Assembly: GCA_050260055.1 (NCBI GenBank)
Contig: JBLNBO010000028.1
Span: 1 to 38,909, forward strand
DNA length: 38,909 bases
Origin: JBLMYQ01 sp050260055
GTDB lineage: Bacteria > Bacillota > Clostridia > Acetivibrionales > UBA4821
Reading direction: 5' to 3'
In this document: piece by piece, positions 26,466-34,821 of the stretch
Position numbering within the stretch: position 1 is the first letter of the stretch
Layout of the letters: every line of letters begins with the position of its first letter
Notes under the pieces: model-generated
The model's database searches: none
What the model was told of the DNA's origin: nothing
What the model saw: only the letters and a program-made list of their open reading frames with translations
Program-made: the position numbers and the translations under genes

Positions 26466-26680
26466 CGGGTCGCTCTAAAGATACTCTTCAAGATCTCTAT
26501 GACTAGTTGAGAAAACGAAGTTTTCTTGTACCCTAGCAGCCACTTATGTAACTGTTTTGTAAAAAATTCGCAGAAGTTTTTACAGTGAACCCAATATAGC
26601 CTCCGCGGCGAGCGGCGACTTTTCCGCCGATTTTCGTCGGTGAAAAGCGGCGTATAAAGTCTTTGATTTTCAAAACTTAT
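26466..26680. repeat. Modular palindromic repeat, copy D1
   Basis: It starts with GGGTCGCTCTAAAG, then runs through CTCTATGACTAGTTGAG, a GAAAACGAAGTTTTC hairpin, TTTTTACAGTGAACCC and an inverted S module (26585-26651). It matches the right part of copy B (about 19383-19550). It directly abuts copy D2 and occupies part of the gene-free stretch 26335-27013. Confidence 0.8.
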
Positions 26681-27005
26681 TTTGGGGTCGCTCTAAAGTT
26701 ATATCTCAAAAGAGGTAACCTAATGTTCCTCTTTTGTAATCTCCTCCTCTGCATCCCCACTTCCAAACAAGAGCTTCTAATTCCTTGCTTTGGCTTTTCG
26801 CTAATATGCCCTGATTCGCATCCATGCTCAAGGACATGAAACTTTGCATCGTGCAAAGTTTTACGCTTCAGTCTGCACCTGCGGAATAGAATCTCTAAGC
26901 TTGTCCGTTCAAACGGATGCTAAAACCCAAAATCTTCTTGCCCACTCGTGTAATTGTTTTGCAAAAACCTCGCAAAAGTTTTTACAGTAAACCCAATATA
27001 GCCAT
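26681..27005. repeat. Modular palindromic repeat, copy D2 (truncated)
   Basis: It begins with TTTGGGGTCGCTCTAAAGTT, then a hairpin around AGAGGTAACC/GTTCCTCTTTTG (26707-26735), a tail found in reverse in copy C, the K module in reverse (26875-26928), and GTAATTGTTTTGCAAAAACC...TTTTTACAGTAAACCC. It breaks off before the S module, nine bases from the vWA gene stop codon, so it is truncated or was cut off by that gene. Confidence 0.8.
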
Positions 27006-27013
27006 TCCTCTTT

Positions 27014-27604
27014 TTAATAGCGGCTCCCCCTCTTCTCTGCTACCACTGCACACACCTTATCATACATTACCCTGACTCCTGCTTTCGAAGCTTCATAACT
27101 AATGGCATTCTTCCTGCCGATTCCCAGACTATCTGCCTCTTTTGCCGCATCAATATTAGCTCCCAGAAACATGAAATCCCAATTATACTTCTCCTGTTGA
27201 TGTATTATAAGCTCCTTTACCTTTTCATATGTGAATTCACAGCTGGCATTCTCCAATCCGTCAGTAGTTATTACAAATATGACCTTGCCTGGCCTTTCAT
27301 CCTCTTTGATTTTAGATAACCTATATCCCACATCAAGAATTGTTTTTCCTACTGCATCCAGCAAGGCTGTCCGTCCCCTGACAAAATACTCATTATCAGT
27401 CAGTTTTGCTTCATTTGCATCAATACCGTTCCACAAAATTTCATATCTGTCGTCAAAGAGCACCGTTGTTACAATGGTTTTACCCTTAAATCTGCCTTGT
27501 TTTTCAATAAAAGCATTAAACCCACCTATGGTATCGCTTTCAAGCCCTCCCATTGAGCCGCTCCTGTCAAGAAGAAAGATTATTTCTGTTAGATTCATGT
27601 TCAT
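27014..27604 (-). CDS. von Willebrand factor A (vWA) domain protein
   Basis: The protein (about 196 aa) is essentially one vWA domain with a metal-ion-dependent adhesion site: DRSGSMGG (Asp13-Ser15-Ser17), a Thr in GRTALLDAVG and Asp in VITTDGLEN. Cytosolic vWA proteins of this TerY-like type assemble with partner proteins and often appear in stress or defence gene sets. The open frame extends to 27709 and would overlap the divergent gene; I place the start at the ATG at 27604, with AAAGG about eight bases upstream, though ATGs at 27610 and 27613 are possible. No signal peptide. It is divergent from the helix-turn-helix gene, so the two likely share regulation. Confidence 0.82.
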   Translation of the reverse strand: MNMNLTEIIFLLDRSGSMGGLESDTIGGFNAFIEKQGRFKGKTIVTTVLFDDRYEILWNGIDANEAKLTDNEYFVRGRTALLDAVGKTILDVGYRLSKIKEDERPGKVIFVITTDGLENASCEFTYEKVKELIIHQQEKYNWDFMFLGANIDAAKEADSLGIGRKNAISYEASKAGVRVMYDKVCAVVAEKRGSRY

Positions 27605-27697
27605 ATCCATCATCCTTTCAACTATTATGATATAATAATAGCTGAAACAAACACTTAATTGGTCGCTTGAGAGGCGACATTTTATGGAGGCAAAGAT

Positions 27698-28207
27698 ATG
27701 CTTAATCAAGGGTTTTTAACCGAGTTGAATGAATATATCCAAAAAAATTTAAACAAACTCCGTTTTGTTGAATGTCAGAGTATCCGTTATTCATTAAAAA
27801 GAACCCTTTCTAAAAGCGCTCCAAATATTGAATTAGAAGATTATATAGAAAATAACCGTCAGCCAACGTTCAATAAGGTCTTATTCAGCTTTATTGATGA
27901 AAAAAGCGCCAAAGACTCAGATATATATAATAAAGCCGGCATCGACCGCAGGCACTTTTCAAAAATACGCTCCAATCCTAAATACAAGGTTGGGAAAAAT
28001 ACTGCCGTTGCACTAGCTTTGGCTCTTGAGCTTGACAAAAAAGGAACCGACAAACTTTTGAAGTCTGCCGGTTATTCATTATCTGACAGCGATACTTTTG
28101 ACTTGGTAATCTTGTTCTGCCTTGATAAAGGGGTATATGATATAAATGATGTGAATCAGGCTTTGGATTATTTTAGCTTGAAACCGCTGGGTGGAGCATT
28201 AGAATAA
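27698..28207 (+). CDS. Helix-turn-helix-like protein divergent from vWA gene
   Basis: This 169-aa protein has a conserved C-terminal module (FNKVLFSFIDEKSAKDSDIY, IDRRHFSKIRSN, VALALALELDK, LLKSAGYSLS) that I know as a recurring DNA-binding-like domain fused to or beside macro-domain and other effector genes in bacteria. Residues ~75-125 form the probable helix-turn-helix. The first ~50 residues (LNEYIQKNLNKLRF...) are a separate short helical region. Ribosome binding site ATGGAGG. TATAAT at 27631-27636 may serve it. It may regulate itself and the vWA gene, or be a partner of the vWA protein. Confidence 0.65.
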   Translation: MLNQGFLTELNEYIQKNLNKLRFVECQSIRYSLKRTLSKSAPNIELEDYIENNRQPTFNKVLFSFIDEKSAKDSDIYNKAGIDRRHFSKIRSNPKYKVGKNTAVALALALELDKKGTDKLLKSAGYSLSDSDTFDLVILFCLDKGVYDINDVNQALDYFSLKPLGGALE

Positions 28208-28259
28208 TATTTTTCTTAACCATTTGCAGCAATATCAATACTATTACCGGGGTAATCAT

Positions 28260-28532
28260 ATGTATTATATGTATATTTTAGAGTGTTCTGATGGAACCTT
28301 ATATACTGGCTGGACTAACAACCTGCAAAATAGACTGCAAAAGCATAACCAAGGCAAGGGTGCAAAATATACCCGTTCGCGAACACCCTTGACTTTAAAG
28401 TATTTTGAATTGTTTTCCGATAAAACCGAAGCACAGCGGAGAGAATATTTTGTAAAGAAGCTGTCAAGAGAAGAAAAACTGAAATTAATTGCAACCTTTA
28501 AGGAAGAACAAATCAGGGTATTTCTACCCTGA
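28260..28532 (+). CDS. GIY-YIG nuclease superfamily protein (UPF0213/YhbQ-like)
   Basis: The protein is about 90 aa, the usual length of the UPF0213 group. GIY-YIG elements are visible: YMYILECSDGTLYTGWT at the N-terminus, an Arg/His pair in NRLQKHNQGKG, and the catalytic Glu in KTEAQRREYFVKKL. The family contains single-domain nucleases implicated in DNA processing. An upstream in-frame ATG at 28224 lacks support; the ATG at 28260 has CGGGGT upstream. It follows the helix-turn-helix gene by ~50 bases and may be cotranscribed. Its stop codon lies inside the terminator stem. Confidence 0.85.
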   Translation: MYYMYILECSDGTLYTGWTNNLQNRLQKHNQGKGAKYTRSRTPLTLKYFELFSDKTEAQRREYFVKKLSREEKLKLIATFKEEQIRVFLP

Positions 28533-28537
28533 TTTGT
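28508..28537. terminator. Bidirectional terminator overlapping the GIY-YIG stop codon
   Basis: A perfect 13-bp stem ACAAATCAGGGTA/TACCCTGATTTGT with loop TTTC lies between convergent genes. The TGA stop of the GIY-YIG gene is part of its right arm. Confidence 0.75.
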
Positions 28538-28549
28538 ACATTTATCACT

Positions 28550-29179
28550 TTATATCTTTTCTGGACGAATATTTCTTATTTCGTTTTCATGGATAACAAT
28601 TCCTTCTCTTACCATCTCTCCAATTTGCAGCCATTGCTGATAACCATATTTCATTCTTTTAAGGTGTTTAAATACATTTTCATACTCTCCTGGGTTTTGC
28701 AAGAAGAATACTTGTATTCCCTTTTGTAAAACATCCTCTATCCCTCTTGGATATTTCGTTAGCGATTCAATAACCGGAACAGGTCTTTTTGAAATCCATT
28801 CATTATCAAAACTCCCATTCCTGGATATAACCGGCCTGAATGAATCAGAAGGAATAGTGTAAATATATGAAGGATACTTTTCTCTGACCTTCAGGAATAC
28901 CTCTCTGTTTTTTAAAAGGCAGAAGATTTTTTCAGGTTCCTCTCCGTATCCTCCCATATAAAGCCCTGTTGCACCATGCATAATATATGCATAAGACTCA
29001 ATTTCGTCGCTGGTTGCAAACACAAACTTTCCTCCAAATTCCCTGTACATAGTATCATTCTTTGATGGCGTTAATACGCTAAGTTTCTTCGGAGTAGTAT
29101 GCCACAGCGTTGCAGGCTTCTCCTGTTGAATTTTTGCTTCAATCTCTCGGTTTCGCTTTGTTAAGATACAACTTTGCAT
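28550..29179 (-). CDS. Uncharacterised protein, possibly ADP-ribosyltransferase-like fold
   Basis: The protein is about 209 aa from the ATG at 29179, which has AAAGGACGG nine bases upstream; the ATG at 29257 lacks comparable support. The segment ATLWHTTPKKLSVLTPSK then GGKFVFATSDEIESYAYIMHG recalls the pattern seen in KptA/ADP-ribosyltransferase-like folds (H-[GT]-[ST] followed by VFAT-D). The rest is not recognised. There is no signal peptide. It is convergent with the GIY-YIG gene in an accessory region. The enzyme assignment is weak and rests on local resemblance only. Confidence 0.5.
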   Translation of the reverse strand: MQSCILTKRNREIEAKIQQEKPATLWHTTPKKLSVLTPSKNDTMYREFGGKFVFATSDEIESYAYIMHGATGLYMGGYGEEPEKIFCLLKNREVFLKVREKYPSYIYTIPSDSFRPVISRNGSFDNEWISKRPVPVIESLTKYPRGIEDVLQKGIQVFFLQNPGEYENVFKHLKRMKYGYQQWLQIGEMVREGIVIHENEIRNIRPEKI

Positions 29180-29487
29180 ATTAATCCGTCCTTTCTGATA
29201 TACTTCCACACCATTGAAACCCATGGTACAAATTCCTTTTTGGTTATTCCCCATCATTACGACTCACTATATCCAGACCTGATATCGTGTATTCATATAA
29301 AATATACTAAACAGATGTATTGTATCATACAATTATTCAGCAAGTAAATCCTTCATTTTTGCAACAACAAAGGTAAAAATCAATAGATTTTAAAAGCCAA
29401 TATTCAAATCCCTCTAAACAAAAGATAAAGTTGTTTTTAGATTCATTTTATGGTAAATTTTACATAATATATAAAGGAGGTTAATAA
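29180..29487. other. Intergenic region between divergent genes
   Basis: This AT-rich stretch must contain the promoters of the uncharacterised gene at 28550 (minus) and the secreted-protein gene at 29488 (plus). A very strong AAAGGAGG ribosome binding site (29473-29480) precedes the latter. No clear -35/-10 pair or RNA element could be assigned. Confidence 0.4.
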
Positions 29488-30300
29488 ATGAAAACTAATA
29501 AAATTATTCTTGTTACCATCTTTTTAGTTATATCATTCTCAACTTTAGGTTTTGCGGCAGTAACAAGCATCAATTCTGCTGTCTCAACCCAAACAATCAC
29601 AAACCAGATAAAAGTGGTTGATACACAAGCAGGACTTGTATCAAAAATGCATGTAACCGTATCTGCTGACTTTACGAATAAGAAAGTTAATATTATTGTC
29701 AAAGACTCAAAAACCTATAATGCCGCAAACGCAAGCTCCGCTGGTTTCACTTACCCTGATATGGCTATTACTATTCAAAGAAAGGCACAGGGAGAATCGA
29801 ATTTCTCAAATATAGGCACTGCTCAATACAAAAACCAAAAATATAAGCCATGGGGCTCAACCATAACTACAACCGAAGCAACAGCAAGCTTTACAGATAC
29901 AAATGTAAAATCCGGCTTAGAATATTCTTACCGGATTATGCACTCGTACGAATCAAAAACCTATTATACCAGTCCACAGACAGTTACTTTCCCAATCAGA
30001 GACTTTTCTACAATGAAACTCAAAAGCGTGAAAAGGGTAGACCTATATTTTGAGGACATTTGGACACCGGAAGCAGGAGATGTTTATAAATATGAACTAT
30101 TAAGACAATTTGCCGGCTCAGAATATAAGGTTGTTGCTGAAGTTAATCCGGAAAACAAATACGTCAGTGATATGATAGTAGACCCTATAAAGGGAGGCAT
30201 TTACTATTACGCAGTAAAAGCAACCTGCACCGATTCGGATAATAGTTTGAAAATAGGCAAATCTGTTACTTCTTCTTCTTTAAAAGTAATTGCTGATTAG
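29488..30300 (+). CDS. Secreted protein with fibronectin-III-like segments
   Basis: This 270-aa protein has a clear signal peptide (MKTNKIILVTIFLVISFSTLGFA, cleavage after about residue 23). The mature part is Thr/Ser/Lys-rich beta sequence with motifs like those of fibronectin type III repeats: VKSGLEYSYRIMHSYESKTY and KGGIYYYAVKATCTDSDNS. No enzymatic motif is seen. It likely binds the cell surface or matrix. AAAGGAGG just upstream indicates high expression. It stands alone, ended by a terminator shared with the long convergent gene. Confidence 0.72.
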   Translation: MKTNKIILVTIFLVISFSTLGFAAVTSINSAVSTQTITNQIKVVDTQAGLVSKMHVTVSADFTNKKVNIIVKDSKTYNAANASSAGFTYPDMAITIQRKAQGESNFSNIGTAQYKNQKYKPWGSTITTTEATASFTDTNVKSGLEYSYRIMHSYESKTYYTSPQTVTFPIRDFSTMKLKSVKRVDLYFEDIWTPEAGDVYKYELLRQFAGSEYKVVAEVNPENKYVSDMIVDPIKGGIYYYAVKATCTDSDNSLKIGKSVTSSSLKVIAD

Positions 30301-30322
30301 TATCTAGAATATTTAAGTTTTG

Positions 30323-30365
30323 CAAAAGCCCAGGCAGCGAAAAGACTCCGATGCTTGGGCTTTTG
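30323..30365. terminator. Terminator between two convergent secreted-protein genes
   Basis: CAAAAGCCCAGGCA pairs with TGCTTGGGCTTTTG (one G-T pair) around a ~15-base loop, with a following T-rich run on the plus strand; the minus strand also reads a T-run after it. Confidence 0.75.
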
Positions 30366-30396
30366 ATTTTCTTATATGTTTTTATATTAATTACCG

Positions 30397-33300
30397 TTAC
30401 TTAGAATAGTTAATCGTAACAGTTTGTTCTTTACTATTGGTTTTAACGCTAAGCCCCATTGCCGTTGAAATAAAGTTAGAGCTTATCAGCGTCTGAGCGC
30501 CAGTTCCCTGAGCATCTGTTCCCAATGCAACCTTTTTACCTTTAAATACAGCAGTTCTAGAACCTAAATTGAGTCCCACCTTAGTATTTCTAAACGATAT
30601 ATCCAACCTTTTTGTCTTTGCATCCCAAGTTGTGCTTCCGTTCATAAGCTTAACCATAGAACTTGCAGGAATTAACAGCTTGCCGTTTTTCACAGCTCCT
30701 TTAACATCCATCTTTGTCTTTATGCCATCCATACTCATTATGCCGTTCTTTATATCCATTTTTATTTCATGTTTTGTTGTTCCGGCAACCGGGCTCCAAG
30801 TATTATAACGAGTATTTTCAAAATCGATTGGATTTACAACCGGCTCCCTTATACGCTCAATGCCACCCTCAATAAATTCCTTCAACTTATCTTTAGCAGT
30901 TTGACCTGTTAAATGATGCTCTCTCTCTCTAACCCATGGTCTTGACTGTTCAGCATATACTTTGTAGCCCTCAATATCAAGGTAGCCTTTGGTATCTACA
31001 TATATACCAAGTTGACAGTCAGCAACAGAGAAAGGTTTGGCAAAGCTTAAAATAGCATCAATCCCCATTGGCTGACTCTTATCACTTATATCGCTTGCAC
31101 TAAGCAGATTCTTAGTAATTTCCATGTCTATTTTCGTAATATCTGCTGTTTTACCAGAATTCGGGTTTTGAGAAGCTGCTGCACTCGATTCAGTTGTTGC
31201 CTTACCATCTCTAATATCTAATGCATTTTTTACAGCATCCAACAGATTCCCATACGTTAGCATTTTTGCATTTTGCGCTTGAGTATTTGCATTCATTTTT
31301 AATGCAATTCTGCTGTACGCATGTGCCGTAGTAGAAGTTGGTGAGCTTATTGATGAGCCGTAAAGTTTGAGTTCTTCATTGTTTTCTTGATTAATAGCAA
31401 TCTTCTTGTTATCACTGTGTAAAAGCTTCTTTTCATCGCTGGTTACCAAAGCATTTCTTAAATCACCGCCTAGTGCTTTCCACAAATCGAATTTTATCTC
31501 TGCTTTAGGTATATAATAGACATTTCTGCTATAATTCAAATCCATCTCGACTTTCTTCTCGCCATTTGTATTAACTGCAATGAAATGATCGCCGCTAGTC
31601 CATTCAACATTGCTAAGTCCAATATTTCCAAAAAGCAGATAATCATTTTCTTTGTTAAGTTCTCTTGTCTCTTTAACACTGCCATCTTCATTCAAAGCAA
31701 TTACTTCGGTCCCTTTTACATCAGTCCGATCATCTGTAATCATACTAAAATAGATTCCACAGGTAGTATCAATCGGCTGACCCTCAATTACAAAACCGTC
31801 AACCTCTGCATAAGGTATTGCTTTGCTATAAGGCATTACATTCGCACCTACAGCTACAAAACTGCCGTCACTGCCTGTAATGGCATTCAATGTCCCTGGC
31901 TGGCTTTTTCCATTCTTATCAATAAATCTCACACCAACCTTACGATTGTCACAATATATCATTTGCATATTCTTATCAGTTTTGATTATTGTGTCAGCCC
32001 AACCCGGTACATCCCTTGTGGCATTTGCAGGTTGAACCTGGCCTCTGGCCAATTCATTATAGAAATCAGCATTATCAAGTTTGATTCCCTTAAAAGGTAT
32101 TTCCGAATATATATTTTCGCTCCATGCATAAGCTACGTTTGGCACGACTATCCTTATAGAATCACCCTTTACAACATCTATTCCCTCGTTTGTAAAGCAG
32201 TGTGTTATTCTTCCTTGCTCATCAGTTTTGTCATCTATTGTTTTGTATGGAGCAGTAGTTTGACCGTTTTTATAAAAGCAGATTTGAATAGGTCCACTGT
32301 ATGGTTCTTTATCTGAAAATGGATCAACTTCTGGATTTCTTTCCTTTCCAGCTTCTTCAGCTTTAAAGACAGAACCTATCATGTCATCCCGATAAGCGCA
32401 CAAGTCGCCATAGAAGGTAAACCCTCCCCTATATACTTTTTGACGCGTGAAGAGTGGAAAATCCACACAAAAGATATTTTTCCCCTTACCAAGAACTTTT
32501 ATAAAGAACTGTGCTACAGCATTCACGCCATATTTCATCTGATCGGCATTTACATTGGCATAAGCTTTAAAACCAATCCGCAATTCCGACTTTATAACAT
32601 CCATATCCAGGGCACGCAAATAAATTGATGGAGTTAGAAATGTGTTGGCTGTGATTTGTCCTTGCGGATCGCATTCAGCAGCAAAGTACACATTATGGCT
32701 CTCATATGGACCAAATGATGTAGGAATGCAAAAAGACGTATCTCCGCCTATTCCCGCCTCAACTCTTACGCCCTCATCTCCGGAAACCACAAGAGTAACA
32801 TCACCATTTACACCCACTACCAAAAACAAGCCGGCTCGAACATTTCCTACTGCAAAAGGAATGTCAAAACCAGTAATAGGAATATATAATTCTTTATTCA
32901 TCTTGACATCAAGCTTTACCTTAAGATTAAAATACTCCGCCCCTTCAAGTCCAAATTTATATCCTTTGAAAGCAGTGTATTTGGTTATTAGATTCGCATC
33001 AAAACCAACCTTCCCACTTGCTTTAACAACCATCTTGTTGCCGTTTTCATCATAGGCATCAAGCAGTGTCTTATTAAATTCATAAATCATGCTGTCGCTA
33101 ATAGCATCCAGAACTTTCTGCTTATCATTTTCTGAACCTAAAGAATAAACCTGCTGTTTTCCTGTTGAAGTTCCCTGCGGAAGAGAAGGCTGTTTTAAAG
33201 TAATACCTTTTATAATATTAACCTGTCCAACGCCGGTTCCCTTGTTAATACCAAGTCGGGCATCACGAATTGCAGGCTGAAGGTCAACTATATTAGCATC

Positions 33301-33735
33301 ATTGTATTTCACTATCTGTTCGGGAATTTCAAAATCGCTGAAAACTTCATTCATAGATGGTACGCGAACAATAAGCGTTCCATCAGATTTTTTCCCTATA
33401 ACATATAAAGATGTTTTCATGTCTTCATCAACTAATATTGTCCCCGGATTCACATCCTGTCCATCAGGTGCTGTCACTAAACCATCATCATTTATGTATT
33501 TGGTTAAATCAACATTTTTTACAGCTTTCTGGTATGTATATTTTACATTTTGAATTTGAACCGGTTTAAGTGCATTGTTTGCTTGTTGTTCTAACTGAAT
33601 CACTGGTTTGATACTCATTCCCGATGATAAGGATTGAGTATTTAAATTTAATTCAGCAAGAACCGGAAGCGTTTGCGAAAATACAATGAGGAATGTTAAA
33701 GTTAACGACAAAATTGATCTATAAATCCTTTTCAT
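30397..33735 (-). CDS. Large secreted protein with C-terminal copper-amine-oxidase-N-like domain
   Basis: The protein is about 1112 aa from the ATG at 33735, which has GAGGAAGG upstream and begins a standard signal peptide (MKRIYRSILSLTL...LPVLA). The longer open frame from 33771 only adds a polar leader. The last ~110 residues (NGKLLIPASSMVKLM, TTWDAKTKRLDISFRN, TLISSNFISTAMGLSVK) match the copper amine oxidase N-terminal-like domain common in secreted clostridial wall proteins. The middle ~900 residues are beta-rich and unrecognised; VKGDSIRIVVPN and VGVRFIDKNGK suggest repeated Ig-like units. It is probably an extracellular structural or binding protein. It is monocistronic. Confidence 0.75.
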   Translation of the reverse strand: MKRIYRSILSLTLTFLIVFSQTLPVLAELNLNTQSLSSGMSIKPVIQLEQQANNALKPVQIQNVKYTYQKAVKNVDLTKYINDDGLVTAPDGQDVNPGTILVDEDMKTSLYVIGKKSDGTLIVRVPSMNEVFSDFEIPEQIVKYNDANIVDLQPAIRDARLGINKGTGVGQVNIIKGITLKQPSLPQGTSTGKQQVYSLGSENDKQKVLDAISDSMIYEFNKTLLDAYDENGNKMVVKASGKVGFDANLITKYTAFKGYKFGLEGAEYFNLKVKLDVKMNKELYIPITGFDIPFAVGNVRAGLFLVVGVNGDVTLVVSGDEGVRVEAGIGGDTSFCIPTSFGPYESHNVYFAAECDPQGQITANTFLTPSIYLRALDMDVIKSELRIGFKAYANVNADQMKYGVNAVAQFFIKVLGKGKNIFCVDFPLFTRQKVYRGGFTFYGDLCAYRDDMIGSVFKAEEAGKERNPEVDPFSDKEPYSGPIQICFYKNGQTTAPYKTIDDKTDEQGRITHCFTNEGIDVVKGDSIRIVVPNVAYAWSENIYSEIPFKGIKLDNADFYNELARGQVQPANATRDVPGWADTIIKTDKNMQMIYCDNRKVGVRFIDKNGKSQPGTLNAITGSDGSFVAVGANVMPYSKAIPYAEVDGFVIEGQPIDTTCGIYFSMITDDRTDVKGTEVIALNEDGSVKETRELNKENDYLLFGNIGLSNVEWTSGDHFIAVNTNGEKKVEMDLNYSRNVYYIPKAEIKFDLWKALGGDLRNALVTSDEKKLLHSDNKKIAINQENNEELKLYGSSISSPTSTTAHAYSRIALKMNANTQAQNAKMLTYGNLLDAVKNALDIRDGKATTESSAAASQNPNSGKTADITKIDMEITKNLLSASDISDKSQPMGIDAILSFAKPFSVADCQLGIYVDTKGYLDIEGYKVYAEQSRPWVREREHHLTGQTAKDKLKEFIEGGIERIREPVVNPIDFENTRYNTWSPVAGTTKHEIKMDIKNGIMSMDGIKTKMDVKGAVKNGKLLIPASSMVKLMNGSTTWDAKTKRLDISFRNTKVGLNLGSRTAVFKGKKVALGTDAQGTGAQTLISSNFISTAMGLSVKTNSKEQTVTINYSK

Positions 33736-34074
33736 TTTAGCCTTCCTCTCTGAAAGTTTTATTAGTATCAAATATTTCTTTACTATGATTAATTATACAA
33801 GCCCATATTATCATAATTTAAGCCTAACTTTCAATATCTCTTCCTTTAACCATAAGAGAGCCGGAGTATTTATATACTAATTATAAATATGAAGGATTTT
33901 ATTCTTTTATTGATACATTTTTATACATCAGCAGAAAATAAAATTATACGATATAAATCGTCACATTTAAAGTTTGGGCTTGAGTCATCATAAGCGTTTT
34001 GCTGCCTCTGTAACAATAATTCCTGTAACTGCATAGTATACATAAGATAAATTTTCTACAGGAAGGAATTTATA
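33736..34074. promoter_or_regulatory. Intergenic region with possible sporulation-type promoter for the LysM gene
   Basis: Upstream of the LysM gene the words CATAGTATA (34032-34040) and CATAAGATA (34041-34049) fit the CATAnnnTA -10 consensus of sigma-K-type promoters, but a matching -35 AC at the right distance is not clear. An AGGAAGG ribosome binding site follows. The rest is AT-rich with no other element seen. Confidence 0.3.
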
Positions 34075-34737
34075 ATGCAAAATGATTTTTTTAGAGTCTG
34101 TCCTGAAAATCATTATCCTTATACAATACAACCTGGAGATACATTGGACAGTATAGCAAACAGGCTTGAAGTAAGCGTCTCAAGAATACTAGGAGCTAAT
34201 CCAGGCATAGATCCTTACAATCTAAGAGTAGGCCAGACTTTATGTATACCGTCTTGCCCGCCAAATCATACTGCCATAATAGTCCGTCCCGGAGATACAT
34301 TATATAAGATTGCTCAAGCACATAATGTAAGTATTTCAAGTATTTTAAAATCAAACCCTGGTGTTGACCCCGATTATCTTAGAGTTGGCCAGCGGATATG
34401 CATACCACAACCAACCTGTCCATCTAATTATTTGGAAGTAACTAAAGCAATGCAAAATGACATTAATATGCTGAAATCTGAGAGCAATGCACAAAACATT
34501 AGTGAATCAAATTATGGAAATTCAACCAAAACAACTCGCGTCTTGAAAGTGACTCCCAGCGGAATACAATTTGATTCAGCGCCTGTAGTCTTTTCCGGAA
34601 ATTATACAGGGCATTATACGGCGGGAAAAAGCTATCCCTATTACTCTGAAGCTGCCAGCGGAGGTCAGAGAGGAGTTACCGTCAAGGATAACTTTGGAGT
34701 GTGGCATACCTTCGGTTATCATGTACCCATAATGTAG
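34075..34737 (+). CDS. Two-LysM protein, spore coat/cortex type
   Basis: This 220-aa protein has two LysM repeats near residues 14-60 and 66-112, each with PGDTL, a NPGxDP segment and LRVGQxxCIP. LysM modules bind peptidoglycan or chitin-like glycans. There is no signal peptide, which is usual for spore-coat or cortex proteins assembled inside the mother cell (SafA-like). Residues 113-220 form an extra, unrecognised domain ending in an aromatic, glycine-rich stretch (NYTGHYTAGKSYPYYSEA; FGVWHTFGYHVPIM). The CATAnnnTA-type words upstream agree with sporulation expression. Role inferred from domain content. Confidence 0.78.
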   Translation: MQNDFFRVCPENHYPYTIQPGDTLDSIANRLEVSVSRILGANPGIDPYNLRVGQTLCIPSCPPNHTAIIVRPGDTLYKIAQAHNVSISSILKSNPGVDPDYLRVGQRICIPQPTCPSNYLEVTKAMQNDINMLKSESNAQNISESNYGNSTKTTRVLKVTPSGIQFDSAPVVFSGNYTGHYTAGKSYPYYSEAASGGQRGVTVKDNFGVWHTFGYHVPIM

Positions 34738-34755
34738 TTTAAATCGGATTTAAGC

Positions 34756-34788
34756 AAAGGAGCTATAGCGATTTGCTTTAGCTCCTTT
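34756..34788 (+). terminator. Rho-independent terminator after the LysM gene
   Basis: AAAGGAGCTA pairs with TAGCTCCTTT around a ~13-base loop, 18 bases after the stop codon. The T-run afterwards is short. Confidence 0.75.
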
Positions 34789-34821
34789 ATAGAACTATAT
34801 AACTTATAATTATTGCCAAAC

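Noticed and set aside
18936..27005. CRISPR array as explanation for the repeats
   Set aside because: Units are long, irregularly spaced and in both orientations, with no constant short repeat and spacer and no cas genes.
15114..28537. Similar hairpin cores (AGGGTAT-CTACCCT) at 15121-15136 and 28515-28530
   Set aside because: Both are ordinary terminators; a shared 14-16-base G+C stem core is expected occasionally by chance.
29258..29271. TACGACTCACTATA, the core of the phage T7 promoter
   Set aside because: The flanks do not match the T7 consensus (TCC instead of GGG) or common vector sequence, and no T7-like polymerase is seen. Probably chance; checking raw reads would exclude a vector artefact.
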